Part shown: positions 27,004 to 35,535 of the stretch, piece after piece
Layout of the letters: every line of letters begins with the position of its first letter
How positions within the stretch are numbered: the stretch's first letter is position 1
From: Litoribacter ruber
GTDB lineage: Bacteria; Bacteroidota; Bacteroidia; Cytophagales; Cyclobacteriaceae
Length of the DNA stretch: 64,000 nt
Assembly: GCF_018500185.1 (NCBI RefSeq)
Contig: NZ_JAHBGI010000001.1
Location: 1 to 64,000, forward strand
Direction of reading: 5' to 3'
Position numbers and translations under genes: made by a program
The notes under the pieces: generated by a model
What the model was told of the DNA's origin: nothing
Databases searched by the model: none
The model's input: only the letters and a program-made list of their open reading frames with translations

Positions 27004-28413
27004 ATGAAAGCAAATTTTAGAATTGCCGCAATGGCTGCCCTGATGGGTTTTGCCGCTGCCTGCTCCGAAGATGTTGACCCAGTCAATGTCGTTGATCCAG
27101 AAAACAACTTGGTTGCTCTGGAAGGAGATTTGACTACCCGTACGTTGACAGCCGATCAGCAGTACTTGCTGAAAGGACAAGTTTTCGTGAGGGATGGCCA
27201 AACGGTAACTATCGAGCCTGGAACAATCATCTATGGTGAGAAAAGATCTAGAGCGACGTTGATCGTAGACCGTGGAGGCAAATTGATCGCCAGGGGTACT
27301 GCGCAGGCTCCTATCGTCATGACTTCTGCGCAGGAAGTGGGTGAGCGTGATAGAGGTGACTGGGGTGGCTTGGTGATTTTGGGCCGTGCCAGCACCAACC
27401 AGGTGGATCCGGAGATTGAAGGTATTGATCCTGCTGTTGTTTTTGGCGGTAACGAGGATGATGACAATTCTGGAGAGTACGAGTACCTGCGAGTGGAATA
27501 TGCGGGTATCGAACTTACTCCCAACAACGAGACCAACTCCATCACCATGGGTGGTGTGGGCCGTGGTACTTTCATGGAGCACTTGATGGTTTCCTTTGGT
27601 GGAGATGATGGTTTTGAGTGGTTTGGCGGTACGGTAAATGGCCGTTATTTCATTTCACACTCTACTTGGGATGATGATTTGGACGTTGATTATGGTTACT
27701 CTGGAAACGTACAGTATGCTTTGGTGGTGAGAAACCCATTCTTTGCTGATCAGTCTCAGTCAAACGCCTTTGAAACCGACAACGGTCCAAATGACAACGA
27801 CGTGCAGCCTTACACTACGGGTACTTTCTCTAACGTGACAGTTTACGGTCCTAGAGACAGAGTCGGCAGATCTATTTCCGGAAACAACTTCCACGCTATG
27901 GATATGAGAAGAAGAACTGCAGTGAGTATTTTCAATACTGTTTTGACAGGTTTCCCAACAGGTCTTAGATTCAACACTGCTTCTGTAACCCAGCAATACG
28001 ATGCAGGCAACGGTGTTTTGGCTAACAATATTCTAATCAACCCGAACGCAAACTATGCTGCGGGTGGTGGTGCTGATGTGGCGGATGTACAGAGAATTTG
28101 GGAGGCTGCCAATACTACCGTGACCTTACCTGAAGCGGGTGCCGAAGAGGATTTCTACAGAGGCTATGGCTTGCGACCTGAAAACTTCTTTGCCAGATAT
28201 ACCTTCCAAACTTATCCAAACAATCCTGACTTCTCCTTGCTTTCAGGTGGATCATTGGCTGCTGGAGCTGATTTCAGCAACGCTAAGTTCAACGAAGCCA
28301 ACAGGTCTTCATTCTTTGAGAATGTGGAGTTTGTAGGAGCATTCGGTGCTACTGACTGGACTGACGGATGGGCTGAGTTTAACCCATTGAATATCGATTA
28401 CCTTAATAAATAA
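27004..28413 (+). CDS. Beta-helix lipoprotein paired with the TonB receptor
   Basis: A 469-residue lipoprotein with lipobox AAAC (Cys20). Its body has the motifs of a right-handed parallel beta-helix: repeated G-x-x-V/I-x-I-x-P turns (VTIEPGTIIYG, LIARGTAQAPIVMTS, GDWGGLVILGRAS), then Asp- and Gly-rich segments (GGNEDDDNSGEYEYLRVEYAG) that suggest calcium binding. Its position 27 nt after the receptor, with a terminator behind it, indicates a two-gene unit. It probably sits on the outer membrane and may bind the receptor's ligand or act as a lid. I know no characterised homologue with a defined role. Confidence 0.78.
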   Translation: MKANFRIAAMAALMGFAAACSEDVDPVNVVDPENNLVALEGDLTTRTLTADQQYLLKGQVFVRDGQTVTIEPGTIIYGEKRSRATLIVDRGGKLIARGTAQAPIVMTSAQEVGERDRGDWGGLVILGRASTNQVDPEIEGIDPAVVFGGNEDDDNSGEYEYLRVEYAGIELTPNNETNSITMGGVGRGTFMEHLMVSFGGDDGFEWFGGTVNGRYFISHSTWDDDLDVDYGYSGNVQYALVVRNPFFADQSQSNAFETDNGPNDNDVQPYTTGTFSNVTVYGPRDRVGRSISGNNFHAMDMRRRTAVSIFNTVLTGFPTGLRFNTASVTQQYDAGNGVLANNILINPNANYAAGGGADVADVQRIWEAANTTVTLPEAGAEEDFYRGYGLRPENFFARYTFQTYPNNPDFSLLSGGSLAAGADFSNAKFNEANRSSFFENVEFVGAFGATDWTDGWAEFNPLNIDYLNK

Positions 28414-28420
28414 TCAATCT

Positions 28421-28455
28421 ACCATGCCTCCGGGTTAGCCGGGGCATGGTTTTCT
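28421..28455 (+). terminator. Terminator after the beta-helix lipoprotein gene
   Basis: Inverted repeat ACCATGCC...CGG / CCG...GGCATGGT (28421-28450) with T-rich sequence after it. Confidence 0.75.
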
Positions 28456-28479
28456 TTCAACTTTCAAAACCTATATTCC

Positions 28480-29049
28480 ATGCGAATTTCAGTGTTTATT
28501 TTCATAGTGATCATGCTGGCCGGATGCGCCAAGTCCTCCCGCTATGAGGCCAAGTATCAACTGACTCCCAAGGAGCAGGATGATATCATTTTGACAACCA
28601 TCCGGTACATTGGGCATTTGCCTAAAAAGGGTTCTCACGAAAATAAGTTTGAAGAAAGGTTTGACCAATATTATTCCCAATTGGCAAAAGACTTTACCCT
28701 AGATGCTTATCATAAGGATGCCGATGGCTATGAGTATTTTATGGCCAGCCGCGTTGCCCCATCGCTAAAGGTAAAGAAAGTGGCCACTGGGGTGAAAATG
28801 AAAAGAAATCAAATTGGCGAATTGGAATATTATGAGGAGGTTTTTAGAACCTGGAAGTTTGAGGAAGAAGAATTGCGTAACAAAAGCCTGATGCTGTTTT
28901 CCATGATGATCCGCGAAAAGGACCTGGCCCCTTATTTTCCACAGAATTCCGGAAAAGAAGAATATATTGAGTTTCCAGACCTGTATGTCGCTTATGATGT
29001 GGATGATAGGATTTGGAAAATGAAATCACAGTTGAGTTCAAAAGATTAA
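28480..29049 (+). CDS. Lipoprotein of unknown function
   Basis: A 189-residue protein with lipobox LAGC (Cys16). The mature part is charged and mainly helical, rich in Lys, Glu and Tyr (EARYEAKYQLTPKEQDDI-like wording at its start). No family is recognised. It follows the beta-helix gene after a terminator and is closed by its own terminator (29090-29117), so it is probably transcribed separately. Confidence 0.7.
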   Translation: MRISVFIFIVIMLAGCAKSSRYEAKYQLTPKEQDDIILTTIRYIGHLPKKGSHENKFEERFDQYYSQLAKDFTLDAYHKDADGYEYFMASRVAPSLKVKKVATGVKMKRNQIGELEYYEEVFRTWKFEEEELRNKSLMLFSMMIREKDLAPYFPQNSGKEEYIEFPDLYVAYDVDDRIWKMKSQLSSKD

Positions 29050-29089
29050 AAAATTTCTTAAATTTTTATTTCCCCAAGATTTTGTATTT

Positions 29090-29122
29090 AGCCCCATAAA
29101 AAAAGTTTTATGGGGCTAATTT
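29090..29122 (+). terminator. Terminator of the 28480 lipoprotein gene
   Basis: Perfect 12-bp stem AGCCCCATAAAA / TTTTATGGGGCT with loop AAAG, followed by AATTTTATT. Confidence 0.85.
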
Positions 29123-29372
29123 TATTACTATAACGTTCATTTCAAAAGAGGAAAAGTTCATGTCTATTTTTGGTTGTTTAATTTTTTTTCTACCTTTCAT
29201 CTGTATTAACAACTCTTTCTCAGAATTGTACTGTTTTGTTCCAATGGTTTAACGGTGACAAGTCATAAAAGGAATAAAGATTGTAAACGGTATCAAAGAT
29301 ATTTTTTTGATAATTGCAGTTTACTTTTTGTATAAGGTTTGGCAGGCTCGCAGTGATGCGAGCCTGCTTCTT

Positions 29373-29425
29373 GTTTATAGGTTATGGTTTATTGTTCCGC
29401 TGGGGCGGAACGGTTATGGGTTACT
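29373..29425. repeat. Heptamer array with embedded hairpin
   Basis: GTTTATA-GGTTATG-GTTTATT-GTTCCGC, loop TGGG, GCGGAAC, then GGTTATG-GGTTACT. Both arms of the hairpin are one 7-bp unit long. It is the reverse complement relative of 15879-15958. Confidence 0.75.
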
Positions 29426-29427
29426 TA

Positions 29428-30480
29428 TTAAGCCTTCTGCCCGACTTGTATGCCAAAGCGGTTGCTGTTGGCAAAGGCCACCAAAGAGAGCATTACCGGG
29501 ACTTCAACCAGTACCCCTACCACAGTCACCAAGGCAGCCGGGCTGTTGAGGCCAAAGAGGGCAATGGCTACGGCTACGGCCAACTCAAAGAAGTTGGAAG
29601 CCCCAATCATGGCCGATGGGGAGCAAACCGCATAAGGTAGTTTTAGCCACTTGCCGCCATACCAGGCCAGGAAGAATATAAAATAAGTCTGAATAGTCAG
29701 GGGAACTGCAATCAGCAAGATTACGATGGGGTTGTCCAAGATATTTGGTCCTTGGAAGGCAAAAATCAGGACCAAGGTAAACAACAATGCTGCTATACTG
29801 ATTGGTCTCAGCTTAGGCATAAATTGATTTTTGAACCATGCTTCTCCTTTTTTCTCAATCATGGTTTTCTGAGTCAGCACCCCGGCTATAAGCGGTATCA
29901 CTACAAACACTACCACTGATGTAGCCAGTGTGCCGTAAGGGATCTCCACATCTGTGATACCCAGTAGCAAGCCTACCAAGGGTACAAATGCAATTAGCAG
30001 GATCAGGTCATTAACGGAAACTTGTACTAAGGTGTAATTTGGGTCCCCATCACTCAGGTAGGACCATACAAACACCATGGCTGTACAGGGAGCCGCACCC
30101 AGCAGGATAGCACCGGCAATATACTCACTTGCCACCTCGGGCTGAATGTAGGCTTCATACAGGTTGGTGAAAAACAGCCAGGCAAAGAAGGCCATTGTAA
30201 AAGGTTTGATCAGCCAGTTGATGATTACCGTCCAGATCAGTCCCTTTGGTGCTTTGCCTACCTTTTGGATACTGCGAAAATCCACCTGCAGCATCATGGG
30301 ATAGATCATCATCCAGATCAGGATGGCGATGGGGATGTTAACATTGTAAATTTCCCAGCGACTCATAACCTCCATACTTTCGCCGGCAAAGTGTCCGATG
30401 GCTATTCCCCCAATGATACACAGGGCCACCCATACGGTCAGGTATTTTTCGAAAAAGGCAATTTTCTTTACTTGAGGCAT
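29428..30480 (-). CDS. acr3: Arsenite efflux transporter Acr3
   Basis: A 350-residue inner-membrane arsenite exporter of the ACR3 (BART) family, with about ten hydrophobic segments. The conserved GAAPCTAMVFVWSYLSDG contains the essential Cys, and SPAMIGASNFFELAVAVAI marks the discontinuous helix of the family. It is the last gene of the operon. Its ATG overlaps the arsC stop by one base (TAATG), showing translational coupling. It removes the arsenite made by ArsC. Confidence 0.95.
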   Translation of the reverse strand: MPQVKKIAFFEKYLTVWVALCIIGGIAIGHFAGESMEVMSRWEIYNVNIPIAILIWMMIYPMMLQVDFRSIQKVGKAPKGLIWTVIINWLIKPFTMAFFAWLFFTNLYEAYIQPEVASEYIAGAILLGAAPCTAMVFVWSYLSDGDPNYTLVQVSVNDLILLIAFVPLVGLLLGITDVEIPYGTLATSVVVFVVIPLIAGVLTQKTMIEKKGEAWFKNQFMPKLRPISIAALLFTLVLIFAFQGPNILDNPIVILLIAVPLTIQTYFIFFLAWYGGKWLKLPYAVCSPSAMIGASNFFELAVAVAIALFGLNSPAALVTVVGVLVEVPVMLSLVAFANSNRFGIQVGQKA

Positions 30481-31091
30481 TAGGCTTTAACTTTTACTTG
30501 GGAGAAAACATGGAACATCTCGGAAGCAATCTGAAGGGATCGCTCATCGTATTTTTCCGCTTCTTGGGCTGTGTCATCAAAAGCCTTGGGATCCTCATAC
30601 CTTACCGGTATCCTGACTTCTGCTGCAGGGATGAAAGGACAGTTCTCATCTGCATGGGAACATGTCATTACTGCAGCGTAGGGATCGCTACCTATTTCAT
30701 CATAGAGCTTTGAAAAGGCCACGATTGGATTGGCATCATCGGAGTAGAAAAGGTAGTATTTTGGGTTGCTATCCCCGTTTTTGGTAACCTTGAAGCCCGT
30801 TCTTTTCATGGATTCCACAGCTCTTTCATTGAAGGCGGTAACCTCGACTCCACCGGAAAAGCAGTCTGCGTCGATGCCGTGAAGGTCAGCGGCCAACTGT
30901 GCCCATATTTGGGAAAACTGGCTTCTTCTGGAGTTGTGGGTACAGATAAAATTAAGCCGTATGGGCTTGCCAGCATCCAGTTTGGTTTGGATATAGTCAA
31001 TTAAAGCCTGAAGATACTCTTTGCGCTCCGATGGGATGGTTTGGGAGGGGAGTTGGTTGATGAAGGATTGGAGTTTTGGGTATAGGTTCAT
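30480..31091 (-). CDS. arsC: Arsenate reductase, low-molecular-weight phosphatase type
   Basis: Reduces arsenate to arsenite for export. The P-loop CTHNSRR (Cys50 to Arg56, C-x5-R) is the LMW tyrosine phosphatase active site, with further Cys residues in MTCSHADENCPF that may relay the disulfide. It has 203 residues counted from the ATG at 31091. The upstream in-frame extension crosses repeat sequence and is rejected. It is longer than B. subtilis ArsC (139), with an N-terminal helix region of about 40 residues that is common in Bacteroidota versions. Coupled to acr3. Confidence 0.9.
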   Translation of the reverse strand: MNLYPKLQSFINQLPSQTIPSERKEYLQALIDYIQTKLDAGKPIRLNFICTHNSRRSQFSQIWAQLAADLHGIDADCFSGGVEVTAFNERAVESMKRTGFKVTKNGDSNPKYYLFYSDDANPIVAFSKLYDEIGSDPYAAVMTCSHADENCPFIPAAEVRIPVRYEDPKAFDDTAQEAEKYDERSLQIASEMFHVFSQVKVKA

Positions 31092-31389
31092 AAGTATGTT
31101 TGATGTCGAAATGTCGAATGTCAGATGTCGGATGTAATTAATCGTCACCTCAGCCTGTCCCGATTCGCTCTGCTCTCGGGACAAGTTCTGTGGTTATTTT
31201 ATTCCCCGTTATTAGTAGTGGTCTGAATACGGCTCTAATTCCTAAGAGATTTCTTCACTCCCTACGGTCGGTACTAATGACGTGTAAAAGTTCTCGCAGC
31301 GATTTTCGCAGCGCCGCCGCGAGAAATCAAAACGTCATAGCACTTGGTGTGTTTGCAAAATATAGAGCCTCGAAATGACGAGCGTTTGA
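31092..31389. other. Repeat-filled gap inside the arsenic gene cluster
   Basis: Between the DUF6428 gene and arsC lie an ATGTCGA-type heptamer array (31103-31138) and a TGTCCCGA/TCGGGACA hairpin (31156-31183). A larger inverted repeat follows, in which ATGACG...TTCTCGC (31276-31299) faces GCGAGAA...CGTCAT (about 31319-31338). No gene. The hairpins could reduce read-through from arsR to arsC-acr3. Confidence 0.65.
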
Positions 31390-31923
31390 TTAGCAGCATC
31401 CTCCTCCAGGTTCGCAGGTGTTGTCCTGGAGTTGGGAGAGTCTGATTTTTGGTTTTACGTTGGCTGGGCCACAGCAGGCGGCGGCTTTTTCCTCTGGGGT
31501 GGTGGCCCTGTCCTTTGCCTTGCAGGTGGTGTTTTGGGTGATCAACTGTACGATGATTTTGTCCTTTAATACCAATACGTCACTAATGGGGAGGGTAGTA
31601 GCCGGAAACTGGCTGTTACCATATTCGATTTTGATTTCGGTGTCCTGGAAGGTAGGCCTCACGGAGTCTACCAACTGGAAGATTTTTAGCGCCTTTGTGG
31701 TGTCCACCCGGTGATTGGGCTCTGGGATTTCATTTTCCCAAAGCTGCACGTGCGTTTCTTCCCACTGGTTTCTTTTCCCGCCGCAGTCCACCGTGTCGAA
31801 GATGACGTTTTTGATTTCGGTGATGTGGAAATCCGGTCTGGCGTATTGGCCGGGCAAGTATTCAAAATAAAGTGGAGTCTCTGGATTGGACTCGAGGAGG
31901 TGTGTGAATTGTGAGGTTTTCAT
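31390..31923 (-). CDS. DUF6428 family cysteine-rich protein of the ars operon
   Basis: A 177-residue cytoplasmic protein without a signal peptide, counted from the ATG at 31923 (MKTSQFTHLLES). The body is a beta-rich domain of the kind I associate with DUF6428, found in arsenic operons of Bacteroidota. The C-terminal tail bears Cys pairs in AAACCGPANV and EPGGGCC plus single Cys residues, which could bind As(III). Its position after arsR supports a role in arsenic handling. Biochemical function is not established. Confidence 0.75.
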   Translation of the reverse strand: MKTSQFTHLLESNPETPLYFEYLPGQYARPDFHITEIKNVIFDTVDCGGKRNQWEETHVQLWENEIPEPNHRVDTTKALKIFQLVDSVRPTFQDTEIKIEYGNSQFPATTLPISDVLVLKDKIIVQLITQNTTCKAKDRATTPEEKAAACCGPANVKPKIRLSQLQDNTCEPGGGCC

Positions 31924-32090
31924 GGATCTAAGGGTTGAGGGTTTAAAGGGGACACAGACCTTCCTGCGCAGGCAGGGTTTCGCGGAGTTTAACACGGAGT
32001 TTCACAGAGGCTTCATCGCGGCGGATTATGCGAACTTTTCTACTCTGAGAAACTCTTTTTCAAACTCGGTGCAACTCTGTGTCCCTTTGT

Positions 32091-32423
32091 TTAGCAACAT
32101 TGATTTTCTTTATTTTCAAATTGATCGAATAGTCCGTTGAACAGGTTTTGGATCTCGGTCCAGCGGATGGGGTTGATGCAGTAGCTGACCGAGACGCCCT
32201 CTATGGTGCCTTGGATGATGCCGCAATTTTTTAATTCCCGCAGGTGCTGGCTGATGGTGGCCTGTGCGAGTCCAAGTTCCTGCACCAAGTCCCCGTTGAT
32301 ACAGGAGTTGGCCTTGAGCAGGTGCTGGATGATGGCAATCCGTGCGGGGTGGGCGAAGACCTTGGCCACTGCCGCCAGTTCGTTTTGATCAGTTGAGAAA
32401 AGGTCTGTTTTAGTGATTCCCAT
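32091..32423 (-). CDS. arsR: ArsR family transcriptional repressor
   Basis: A 110-residue winged-helix repressor. FAHPARIAIIQHLL opens the DNA-binding domain and LAQATISQHLRELKNCGII is the recognition helix region. Cysteines are in ANSCING, KNCG, SYCIN and the terminal CC, so the As(III) site probably differs from the classical ELCVCDL motif of E. coli ArsR. It leads the operon arsR-DUF6428-arsC-acr3. A palindromic operator lies directly upstream. Confidence 0.9.
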   Translation of the reverse strand: MGITKTDLFSTDQNELAAVAKVFAHPARIAIIQHLLKANSCINGDLVQELGLAQATISQHLRELKNCGIIQGTIEGVSVSYCINPIRWTEIQNLFNGLFDQFENKENQCC

Positions 32424-32436
32424 GGTGCGTATGTTT

Positions 32437-32456
32437 ATATTGCAATATTACGATTA
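32437..32456. promoter_or_regulatory. Probable ArsR operator
   Basis: ATATTGCAATAT (32437-32448) is a perfect 12-bp palindrome. It overlaps a longer dyad TTGC-AATATT-ACGA (from 32440). It lies 14 nt upstream of the arsR start, the position expected for autoregulation by a winged-helix repressor. Confidence 0.6.
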
Positions 32457-32629
32457 ATGACCGGAAAAAGTGTCAAAACCGTTTCAGTTTTTTTCAAAAT
32501 AATTTCCTTCATTCTGTTAGAGAACATAAATCGGTTATTTGAGCATTTAAAAAGTGGTGTTCACCCCGATCCCTTTGAGAAACTGTTTTTAGAAAGTTTA
32601 TTTGTGGAGCATTTAACCTAAACTTATTT

Positions 32630-33388
32630 ATGAACCGACCCTACAGTAGTTTTGCACTCGTTTTAACATTGTTTCTATTTTGCGCCACTTCGCTTTCTGC
32701 ACAGACCATCTCTCTCGATGAACTTCAGGAGGAGGAAATTTATATTCCTTCAGATAAAAGTTTTATGATACTCACTTTTCCGCTTTCCACCTTTTCTTAC
32801 CAAACTGGATATGAGAACATGCAGTCGAGACTAAATAGTATCGGCGGGTTGGAACAGCCGAAATTATTTGAACATGTAAGTTTCGGAGTGGGATGGAGGA
32901 GGAAAAATCTGTTTTATAACTTGAATGCAAGTTTTCCGATTTTTTCCCAAAGAAAGGAGATCTCGGCTGGTTCAATGACAAGAAGTGTTGAAGTCCGGGA
33001 TGGTAATTTGGATTTCACCATTGGATATGCCCTACTTCCAAGTGAAAGGTTTTACTGGATTATTAGGAGTGGGCTCGGCTATCATTTTAGGGAAATGAAC
33101 TTGAAAGAAGTGAGCAGCACTCCTTTTGATTTGGAGGATTTCAGAAATCCGGTTGGAACTTCTTGGCCGCAGCTTGAACATCAAAGCATTACTTGGGATA
33201 TAGCATTTGAAATGATGCCAAAAGCCATGCGGAAAGTGTCTGTGCTCCAGAGTGCGCAGCTTGGTTATAAATATGGGCTTGGCTCACCCCAATGGAAATC
33301 CCAAGAAACGACCTTGGTGAACCCGATCCGAGACAGGGTTTCTACCTTTTATCTTAGGGCTTTGATAGTGATTAATAAAGAAAATTAA
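32630..33388 (+). CDS. Secreted or outer-membrane protein of unknown function
   Basis: A 252-residue protein with a signal peptide (cleavage LSAQ before TIS). The mature sequence has alternating aromatic and polar strands (VSFGVGWRRKNLFYNLNASF, FYWIIRSGLGYHF), pointing to a beta-barrel. No family recognised. It is first in a four-gene run that ends with a LytS/LytTR signalling pair, spacing 5 nt to the next gene, so it may be a sensor accessory or target. Confidence 0.7.
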   Translation: MNRPYSSFALVLTLFLFCATSLSAQTISLDELQEEEIYIPSDKSFMILTFPLSTFSYQTGYENMQSRLNSIGGLEQPKLFEHVSFGVGWRRKNLFYNLNASFPIFSQRKEISAGSMTRSVEVRDGNLDFTIGYALLPSERFYWIIRSGLGYHFREMNLKEVSSTPFDLEDFRNPVGTSWPQLEHQSITWDIAFEMMPKAMRKVSVLQSAQLGYKYGLGSPQWKSQETTLVNPIRDRVSTFYLRALIVINKEN

Positions 33389-33393
33389 TCAGC

Positions 33394-33798
33394 ATGGTAA
33401 AATTATTAATGCTCATACTATTGCCTTTTCTTCTTGGGGAAAATTGGGGGGATGTAATCCAATCCGACCAAGTGGCTACTGTGATTATTTACCGAAAAAG
33501 AAGTGGAATGCCCAAAAAAATCGGGTTGCGAATTGACGGCAAACAGGTAATTCCCAGTCTTAAGACCAATACCTATTATGAACATAGGTTGGATCCGGGA
33601 AAAGTTTTGTTAGAAACAAAGGGAGATATTTTTACGGAACTTAAGCAATATAGTCTTACTTTGGAGGCAGGCCAAACATATTATCTGGAGGCTGTCATTG
33701 AATATCAGGCTTTCACTACTACTATGCACCTAGTTAGAAAAAGTGAAAAGACAGCTAAAGAGGCAATAAAAAATATGAAAAGTGAACAGGTGAAATGA
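33394..33798 (+). CDS. Small secreted protein, DUF2846-like
   Basis: A 134-residue protein with an N-terminal hydrophobic segment. The pattern IYRKRSGMPKKIGLRIDGKQV, then LKTNTYYEHRLDPGKVLLETK, resembles the DUF2846 beta-sandwich found in small envelope proteins, though without a lipobox Cys. It overlaps the histidine kinase start by 4 bp (ATGA), which couples the two. Function unknown. Confidence 0.65.
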   Translation: MVKLLMLILLPFLLGENWGDVIQSDQVATVIIYRKRSGMPKKIGLRIDGKQVIPSLKTNTYYEHRLDPGKVLLETKGDIFTELKQYSLTLEAGQTYYLEAVIEYQAFTTTMHLVRKSEKTAKEAIKNMKSEQVK

Positions 33799-34838
33799 TG
33801 AAGTTTAGTTTGAAATCTCCACAAGAAAGGGTTTTTAGTTTCTTTTTGTCAGTTGGCTTGTGTGTCATTCTGGTATATTGGGGCTTTAGACTTTCCGCTT
33901 TAATAGGTTTTGATGAAGAGGAAACCTATATAGGAAGCCTAGGCCTATTTCTTTTGAGCTGGATTTTTATATTTGGAGTGGCTAATGTAATGGCCTGGCT
34001 GAATTTTAACTTTTTGTATTCCAAGTGGAAGCAAAATAAAATGCCAGTACTCAGTTTTTGGACGCTGGAATTATTGATTTTTGCTGCGTTCTATGAGTTT
34101 TTGCTTTGGAGGACATCCTACGATGTGGGGTTGATGGGGGAGAATTTTCTGGTTTTGATATTCCTGGCTGCTTATTTTGTAGCCTTTATCTGGATAGCAG
34201 AAGGACTGAGGGGAAAAAAGAGGGAAAAATTACTGCTGCAGCAAAAGGAACGTGCGGAATTACTTTTGCTGCAATCCCAGCTCAATCCCCATTTTCTATT
34301 TAATGCTTTAAATAGCATTTACAGCAAGGCAATTAAAGAAGGCAGTGAGAATACCGCGGAGCAGATCCAAGGTTTGGCTGTTCTTATGCGCTTTGCAATT
34401 GAAAAAGCAAACCAATCCAAGGTCAGCCTGCAGGAGGAATTGGAATTTCTGAACCAATACATACAGATCTACTTGAACAGATTGTCACCGGAACAGCAAT
34501 TTAAAGTTGAATGGAACCAAGACTGGGACGGGTACCCGGGTGAAATCTGCCCTATGCTCATTCAGCCTTTAATTGAAAATGGGTTTAAATTCTCTGACTT
34601 CTCAGCCAACTCCACATCGACGCTTATTAGGATGGTTTTAAAGGTGGAGGAAAATGATTTTAAATTTACCTGCGAGAATTACTACATATCCCAACACGTG
34701 AAGCGGAATAAGGGAACCGGAAAAGGAATGGAGCTGGTGGCTCAAAGATTAAAGAATCTCTACCCTGAAAAACATAAATTTGAAATCCTGGAAGGGCAGG
34801 ATTTATTCAAAGTAAAATTACATATCAATTTAAATTGA
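33795..34838 (+). CDS. Sensor histidine kinase, LytS/YehU type
   Basis: A 347-residue inner-membrane kinase. Four hydrophobic segments occupy residues about 13-135. The His_kinase domain (PF06580 type) follows, with the phosphoacceptor His166 in SQLNPHFLFNALNSI, the N-box in MLIQPLIENGFKF and a glycine-rich lid GTGKGMELVAQRL. No periplasmic sensor domain is visible, so the membrane part or the two upstream envelope proteins may sense the signal. The response regulator follows 6 nt after. Confidence 0.93.
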   Translation: MMKFSLKSPQERVFSFFLSVGLCVILVYWGFRLSALIGFDEEETYIGSLGLFLLSWIFIFGVANVMAWLNFNFLYSKWKQNKMPVLSFWTLELLIFAAFYEFLLWRTSYDVGLMGENFLVLIFLAAYFVAFIWIAEGLRGKKREKLLLQQKERAELLLLQSQLNPHFLFNALNSIYSKAIKEGSENTAEQIQGLAVLMRFAIEKANQSKVSLQEELEFLNQYIQIYLNRLSPEQQFKVEWNQDWDGYPGEICPMLIQPLIENGFKFSDFSANSTSTLIRMVLKVEENDFKFTCENYYISQHVKRNKGTGKGMELVAQRLKNLYPEKHKFEILEGQDLFKVKLHINLN

Positions 34839-34844
34839 AGCGAA

Positions 34845-35531
34845 ATGTTGATTAAGGCCGTTGCTATAGATGATGAAACCCCAGGGCTTGAAATAGTGGA
34901 AAGCTTTGTGAAAAAAGTGCCTTTTATCCATTTGGAAAAAACCTTTAACAACCCCAAGGAGGGGCTTCAATACATTTTTGATCAGCAGCCTGACCTAATT
35001 TTCCTTGATATCCACATGCCCCAAATTAACGGGATTGAGCTGGCAAAAGTAATTCAGCCTTTGGGCAAATCCTTTATTTTCACTACTGCTTACCGAGAAT
35101 ATGCATTAGACAGTTATGAACTTCAGGCGCTCGATTATTTATTGAAGCCTTTTTCTTTTGAAAGATTCCTTACCGCACTGAATCGTGCCTACCAAGAAAT
35201 CATACGCAAGAAAGGTGAAGAAACCAGCATTTTCATCAAAGATAGTTATGACTGGATACGGATAAAGCTCAATGAAATCCGGTTTATCAAATCAGACAGC
35301 AACCTGTTGTTTATCCACCTTGATAAGGAGACCTTTAGCACACGGATGACCATTACCGAGATCCTTGAAGTCCTGCCAAAAGACCAATACATGAGGGTTC
35401 ACAAATCTTACATTGCCAACCTTTCAGCCATTGAAAAAATTGAAAGGCATCAAGTTTGGATAGGAAGGGATGCGGTTCCCGTAGCGGCTACTTATCGCGA
35501 AATAATGGAAGGAAAACTGTTGAAGAAATAA
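34845..35531 (+). CDS. LytTR family response regulator
   Basis: A 228-residue regulator: receiver domain with phosphoacceptor Asp55 in DLIFLDIHMPQING and acidic pocket Asp10/Glu11, then a LytTR DNA-binding domain (FIKDSYDWIRIKLNEIRFIK ... YMRVHKSYIANLSAIEKIE). Partner of the preceding kinase. Targets are not visible in the sequence; the upstream envelope genes are candidates. Convergent with the photolyase gene, with only 4 nt between stop codons. Confidence 0.95.
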   Translation: MLIKAVAIDDETPGLEIVESFVKKVPFIHLEKTFNNPKEGLQYIFDQQPDLIFLDIHMPQINGIELAKVIQPLGKSFIFTTAYREYALDSYELQALDYLLKPFSFERFLTALNRAYQEIIRKKGEETSIFIKDSYDWIRIKLNEIRFIKSDSNLLFIHLDKETFSTRMTITEILEVLPKDQYMRVHKSYIANLSAIEKIERHQVWIGRDAVPVAATYREIMEGKLLKK

Positions 35532-35535
35532 GCTA

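Larger units (their letters stand above)
29050..29427. other. Gene-free interval with terminator and repeats
   Basis: Contains the terminator at 29090-29117, an AT-rich stretch without coding features, an 11-bp hairpin with arms GCAGGCTCGCA / TGCGAGCCTGC (29342-29367), and the heptamer/hairpin element at 29373-29425 just beyond the acr3 stop. Confidence 0.7.

Noticed and set aside
23015-28413. MoxR gene forming one operon with the TonB receptor
   Set aside because: A strong terminator (24023-24055) and about 170 nt separate them.
29342-29367. Hairpin as the acr3 terminator
   Set aside because: It lies 60 nt past the acr3 stop with no T-run on that strand; it is recorded only as an inverted repeat in the gap.
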